DNA of 60,000 nt from Antedon mediterranea (lineage: Eukaryota; Echinodermata; Crinoidea; Comatulida; Antedonidae), in contig NC_092673.1 in assembly GCF_964355755.1 (NCBI RefSeq), positions 2,549,001 through 2,609,000 of the forward strand. The letters run 5' to 3'. Numbering within the stretch: the stretch's first letter is position 1; each line of letters opens with the position of its first letter. Below, piece after piece: positions 59,952 through 60,000 of the stretch. The position numbers and the translations under genes were made by a program. A model generated the notes under the pieces. It was given only the letters and a program-made list of their open reading frames with translations. It did no database searches and was not told the origin of the DNA.

Positions 59952-60000
59952 TGCAAACATACACCAGAATAAATTAAATTTATGTGTCCTTGGTGTCGTA

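Overview
The window looks like A+T-rich DNA from an invertebrate animal, probably a marine deuterostome such as an echinoderm. The taxon is inferred only from base composition, the diversity of small DNA transposons and tRNA-derived SINE heads, and the class of protein encoded; the sequence does not settle the species. There are no operons, no rRNA, no convincing functional tRNA and no CRISPR array. Most stretches that stay open for 60 to 140 codons are chance or tandem-repeat frames, many with no ATG.

One gene is recognised with confidence. It is a FAM53-family gene (the FAM53A/B/C type of nuclear protein) on the minus strand, spread over nearly the whole window. A probable first coding exon lies at 59951-59879. 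The main exon at 52720-51999 carries the family signatures PPKKRHCRSLS, RCRSQPC, a basic nuclear-localisation cluster and LDFQKM. The last exon at 2450-2160 carries KTIASSPCD and the C-terminal ELDLDEIENN. Splice sites and reading phases agree across all three, giving a model protein of 361 residues with introns of about 7.2 kb and 49.5 kb.

The rest is intronic or flanking repeat DNA. From low to high coordinates: the presumed 3' UTR and a MITE end (1-2159); sparse intron with a terminal-inverted-repeat (TIR) element and a LINE 3' end (2451-9075); more intron with a G-rich tract (13.9 kb); a family of TTAA-flanked MITEs (14.35, 17.7, 18.5, 20.2, 20.8, 33.1, 44.2 kb), one of them split by a LINE tail with an 11-bp target duplication; a second TTAA-flanked MITE (22.46 kb); a 37-bp satellite of about 58 copies (25.67-27.83 kb); a 23-bp palindromic satellite of 29 copies (30.71-31.38 kb); several foldbacks and short duplications (31.9-34.9 kb); intron with possible regulatory islands; and a plus-strand terminal-exon-like ORF next to a SINE head (45.6-45.9 kb).

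Intron 1 of the gene (52721-59878) holds a relict TIR transposon packed with TACCGTAT modules and a decayed Myb/SANT-like domain, a small hAT-like MITE with an 8-bp duplication, a G-rich minisatellite, and an array of exactly 41 indel-free 39-bp units (57961-59559). In the sense direction of the gene every unit of that array contains GGTAAGT, a near-consensus 5' splice site. This is the most unusual structure in the window. The same array produces a long open frame without any ATG that should not be taken for a gene.
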